A DNA stretch of 64,000 nucleotides from positions 27,902,001 through 27,966,000 of the forward strand of contig NC_088330.1 in assembly GCF_036884655.1 (NCBI RefSeq), given 5' to 3'. Under the pieces are notes generated by a model. It was not told where the DNA came from, did not search any database, and worked only from the letters and a program-made list of their open reading frames with translations. Below, piece after piece: positions 60,943 through 64,000 of the stretch (its first letter is position 1; each line of letters starts with the position of its first letter). Source of the stretch: Musa acuminata AAA Group. Its lineage: Eukaryota > Streptophyta > Magnoliopsida > Zingiberales > Musaceae. Both the position numbers and the translations under genes were made by a program.

Positions 60943-62178
60943 GTGAGTCATCCCCCATCCTCCTCTCCTTCGCTTACTCCTCTTTAAGCCTCCTCATCTC
61001 TCGGATGTTTCGAGGTTGCGGTCGGTGGCTTTCTTTGGTGTTTGTGCTTTGATGCCTCCTGGTGTTGGGCTCCTGCGATCTTGGTTCGGGGTCTGTACAT
61101 CATGTTCTCGTGGTAAAGATTTGCCGTACTCAAAATGGTTTTTGATATTGGAATCCAGCAATCATCTGAAAAAGGTCGGATGTATGATATGTTCTAAGGC
61201 TTCCAGTTCCTTTCCCTTTGTCACGAGGCTTCGGGATCGCATGCATTGGTTGCCTGTTTCGGCGTCTGTTTTCTCTTACTTTCCACTCTGATTCCATGAT
61301 AGGCAGGAGAATAAAATTACTGGTTTTCATATGCAGTTTATGGGCAGGGACGTCTATGCATGCAATGAAGTGAATCTATTTAAACTGAATTTGTCTTTGG
61401 TTCTGTTTGTTTGGGTATTTCTCTAGAAGTATCATACATGGTTACCTATATGCAACAGAAGTTGAGATTGTATTTGATTTTGTGTAAGGTGCTGACTTAT
61501 AGAGCTGAGACGGAGTCCTTTTTCGATCATAGATGTCGCTCACAGGCTTCTCTTGTGTTGCTTGCTTGTTCCTTTCTGTTAATTGGTCAACTGTGTATGA
61601 TATTTTGGACTAAATCTCTTGATATCCTAAGCTAAATCCTGGGGAGTTCATGATTTATGGCTGGTCTGTGACTAAATTTTTATACCTGATGCTCATCGTC
61701 GGTATTTGTTGTTCATATTCTTGTAATCACATAATACTCGAATCATTTTCTTTTTACAAACTTTGTATTGTCTGTAGTTACCTAATATGTAAGTATTTGT
61801 TGAATTTTCTTGGTAAATGCTTGCATTATGTTTATGTATCTATCAGTGGCTATTTATCTCTATATCCTTTTGTGAGATCTGCCTAAAGAATTTATCTCTT
61901 TCGTTTTTACTCAACCTCAAGTTGCTTTATTATATTCTTCTCCTACACTTTCCAATGTCATCTGGTTATTGTTAGTCACATATATTGGAAGAATATATGA
62001 ATTTTCACTGTTAGAAGATTGTTTTATAAGGTCTTCCAAGTTACGTGTAACCATTTTGATATTTGTACTTGTAAGCAGTTTGCAGGAAGTGTATATATGA
62101 GAAACTTAATGAAGAAGAGGCAGATTGCTGCCCTGTATGCAATATTCCTCTGGGTTGTGTACCTGTAGAAAAGCTCAG
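60786..62178 (+). CDS. DRIP: DRIP-type RING E3 ubiquitin ligase, first two exons
   Basis: Exon 1 is 60786-60942 (donor GTGAGT) and exon 2 is 62079-62178 (acceptor AAGCAG, donor GTAAAC). They join in frame to MGTSETEEAEAPTAG, VVRVKRERLVARMTCPICHK, LLRDATTISECLHTFCRKCI and so on to PVEKLR. The RING finger is complete: C33, C36, C49, H51, C54, C57, C70, C73. Sequence and spacing match plant DRIP1/DRIP2, nuclear E3 ligases that ubiquitinate the drought factor DREB2A, and more distantly Polycomb RING proteins. The rest of the gene should lie beyond the window. The start was chosen as the first in-frame ATG after a stop-containing leader; family members begin close to QVVKVRRE, so the acidic first 17 residues are a slight extension. 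Confidence 0.88.
60943..62078 (+). other. DRIP intron 1
   Basis: 1.1 kb T-rich intron. Several open stretches but no exon-like block was seen. Confidence 0.75.
62079..62178 (+). CDS. DRIP: DRIP exon 2
   Basis: 100 bases encoding FCRKCIYEKLNEEEADCCPV and CNIPLGCVPVEKLR, completing the RING. Preceded by GTAAGCAG and followed by GTAAAC. Confidence 0.88.
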
Positions 62179-64000
62179 GTAAACTTGTTTTCCTCAGAAA
62201 AGTAAAGCCCATTTTTTTAATTTTTGATCATGGTTTCCCATTTTGACTTTGCTATGTTTTATCACTTTTATTTGATCTCAGAAGCTTCACAAATTTGCTT
62301 CTTGAGCTGTGAAATGTATATAATATTGTGTACATTTTTTTGTTTCCAGGTCTAATATAGCTTCAGCTTTTTAGAATGATACTACTTTACCGATTTTTTT
62401 CTAGATAGATAGATATTGGAAGATTCGAATGAGTAATAAGAAGTGCCAATGGAAGATATAGAAACACTCAACAATATTGCATTAAGTTGTATAACAGGGT
62501 TGATAGCTGTTCCAATGATGGGAAAATTACCATAATGCAGTTTTTGTTTAGGTCTTGAATAAATGGGCTTTAGAAATGAACAGTGCTATTATGTTCTTTT
62601 GGTTTAGAGTGTGTGCATTTATGCAATCAGGATAAAAAGGTTGAATGCTTGCTAGACGGCATGTTGAAGGAAGCCTTAAAGATGATCTTCTTCTTCATAA
62701 AAACGGAAAGTGAATAATAAGTTTTGTCTATATAAGCTGGTGAGAGGTGATGTCATGGAACTCTTGGAGATTTGTTCTAGTATCTCATGTAATCACTGCA
62801 TATTTGGACTTTGGAGGCTCTGAGGTATCATGCATTAAGGTGGTCAGTTGATAGTGATAGTATGGAATCATACATTTTCTTACCTTCACTGCAAATATCC
62901 CATCACAATGCCATTGCATATGAGTTTCCAAGTTAAACCAATGCTGATTATTATCAGTATTTCCATATGCCAGACTAGCACACACAACTTGCACAAATTA
63001 GTTCCAGCGAGGAGTTGTATGCAGGGGACCCATTTTTCCATCGTTGTTGTTTTCATCAGGGAAGTGCCACATGGAGTATAGCTTATAATCTAGGCTATTG
63101 TTTCATTAATCGAAAAGGCATGAAGGACTCAGGGAAACAAAGGGAACCTCACAAAAATCTGAATGTTAGATAGATGCATCGTAACAGTAGGAAAGATTGT
63201 TGAACATGTTAAAGAAGGTTGGATTGATCACAAAGGGCATAGTATATGAGAACCTGTTTGACCTTTAGGATCTGCTTGTTTTTGTTTGGAGACTAAGAGA
63301 GCAGAGTCTTACAATGGGTTTATGACAGTTTAAGCTTTAAAGTAGATCCAGTTTATATTTATGTTGAAAAGCTCAGTGTCATGCTATATGGTGAGACTAA
63401 CCAACTGAGCACTATATTAAATGATCTGTGTATCCAATTTAGCTGTTATAGGCAATGACTTCAAACCAAAACTGTCATTCATCTCATTATTATTGCTTTC
63501 CAAACTAAACCAATAAATATTTGTGTTATGTAATAGTGGTGTCCCATGACTTGCTAAAAGCTAGCCTGATTGATAAAAAATGTTGTGTCATCAGTCCAGA
63601 GCCCACCTGTGTTTAGCTAAAAATAAGGTTTAGAACGGGTGCAGCATAGCATTCTTGACAGTATCTGGAGTACTTCCTATTGTAATTTGCAAAATTCTGG
63701 TTGTTTGTAGCTTCTAATATGTGCCTTACCTGTTATATATCCTTTTCCTCGAGAGGCAATGATTTTTAAAATTTTTTGATAACATATTGTAATTTTATCA
63801 TCTTTCTTCTGCTATTATCTTTGGTATTGTAATTTTGTTTTTGTATGTGTATACATCCACATGCAACAGACATTTATATTGATCTACTTTAGCTCCATTT
63901 TCTATTCTCAGACCTGGCATAGTTTTCTGTTTTTTTGGATGAACTTGTTGTCTTCGAGAGAAGGTAGCCCTTTCCTTCTCTGATAATTTACTGAATTGAA
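62179..64000 (+). other. DRIP intron 2 to the window end
   Basis: I looked for the next conserved DRIP exon (RPDH-LQD-RAKIFP type) and did not find it, so the intron is probably longer than 1.8 kb. No repeat or RNA gene was recognised. Confidence 0.6.

Overview
The window is nuclear DNA of a flowering plant. Host genes have GT-AG introns, and most of the rest is LTR retrotransposons, Mutator-type elements and microsatellites. Codon use in the GC-rich first exons, and protein similarity that I judge closer to cereal than to Arabidopsis homologues, suggest a monocot. A Zingiberales (banana-like) genome is my best guess, but it is not proven by anything seen here.

Host genes. (1) 1741-2811, minus strand: an intronless F-box/DUF295 protein. 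(2) 4442-5320, plus strand: a broken, truncated copy of a cytokinin oxidase/dehydrogenase (CKX). (3) 7623-37745, minus strand: a complete D-2-hydroxyglutarate dehydrogenase gene (D2HGDH). I reconstructed 15 exons spread over 30 kb. All junctions from exon 2 to exon 15 keep the frame, giving about 556 residues. (4) 60786 to beyond the window end, plus strand: the first two exons of a DRIP-type RING E3 ubiquitin ligase.

Transposons in D2HGDH introns. Intron 4 holds a decayed, complete Ty3/gypsy chromovirus (22784-28954) in the opposite orientation. Several introns carry copies of one family of non-autonomous, Mutator-like elements rich in GGTAC/ACCGG motifs. The five best copies are bounded by inverted repeats and 8-9 bp target duplications. 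An Au-type SINE lies at about 29.8-30.0 kb.

Nested block, 39028-59489. Three retrotransposons, all on the minus strand, sit one inside the other. The outermost is a decayed Sirevirus-like Ty1/copia element. A Ty3/gypsy element (42176-54421, target duplication CATCA) splits its reverse transcriptase region. Inside the gag of that Ty3 element sits a 7.0 kb element (45530-52542, target duplication GGTGT) that encodes only a Sirevirus-type GAG between 1.6 kb LTRs. This innermost element is the most interesting object in the window. It is a gag-only (TR-GAG-like) derivative whose LTR ends match the outer Sirevirus. Its LTRs carry an 11-bp periodic array, GC-rich palindromes next to the TATA box and long poly-G runs. 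Its spacer contains several polypurine tracts.

Splice sites and domain calls were read by eye. Exon 1 of D2HGDH and all family names for mobile elements remain to be confirmed by alignment.
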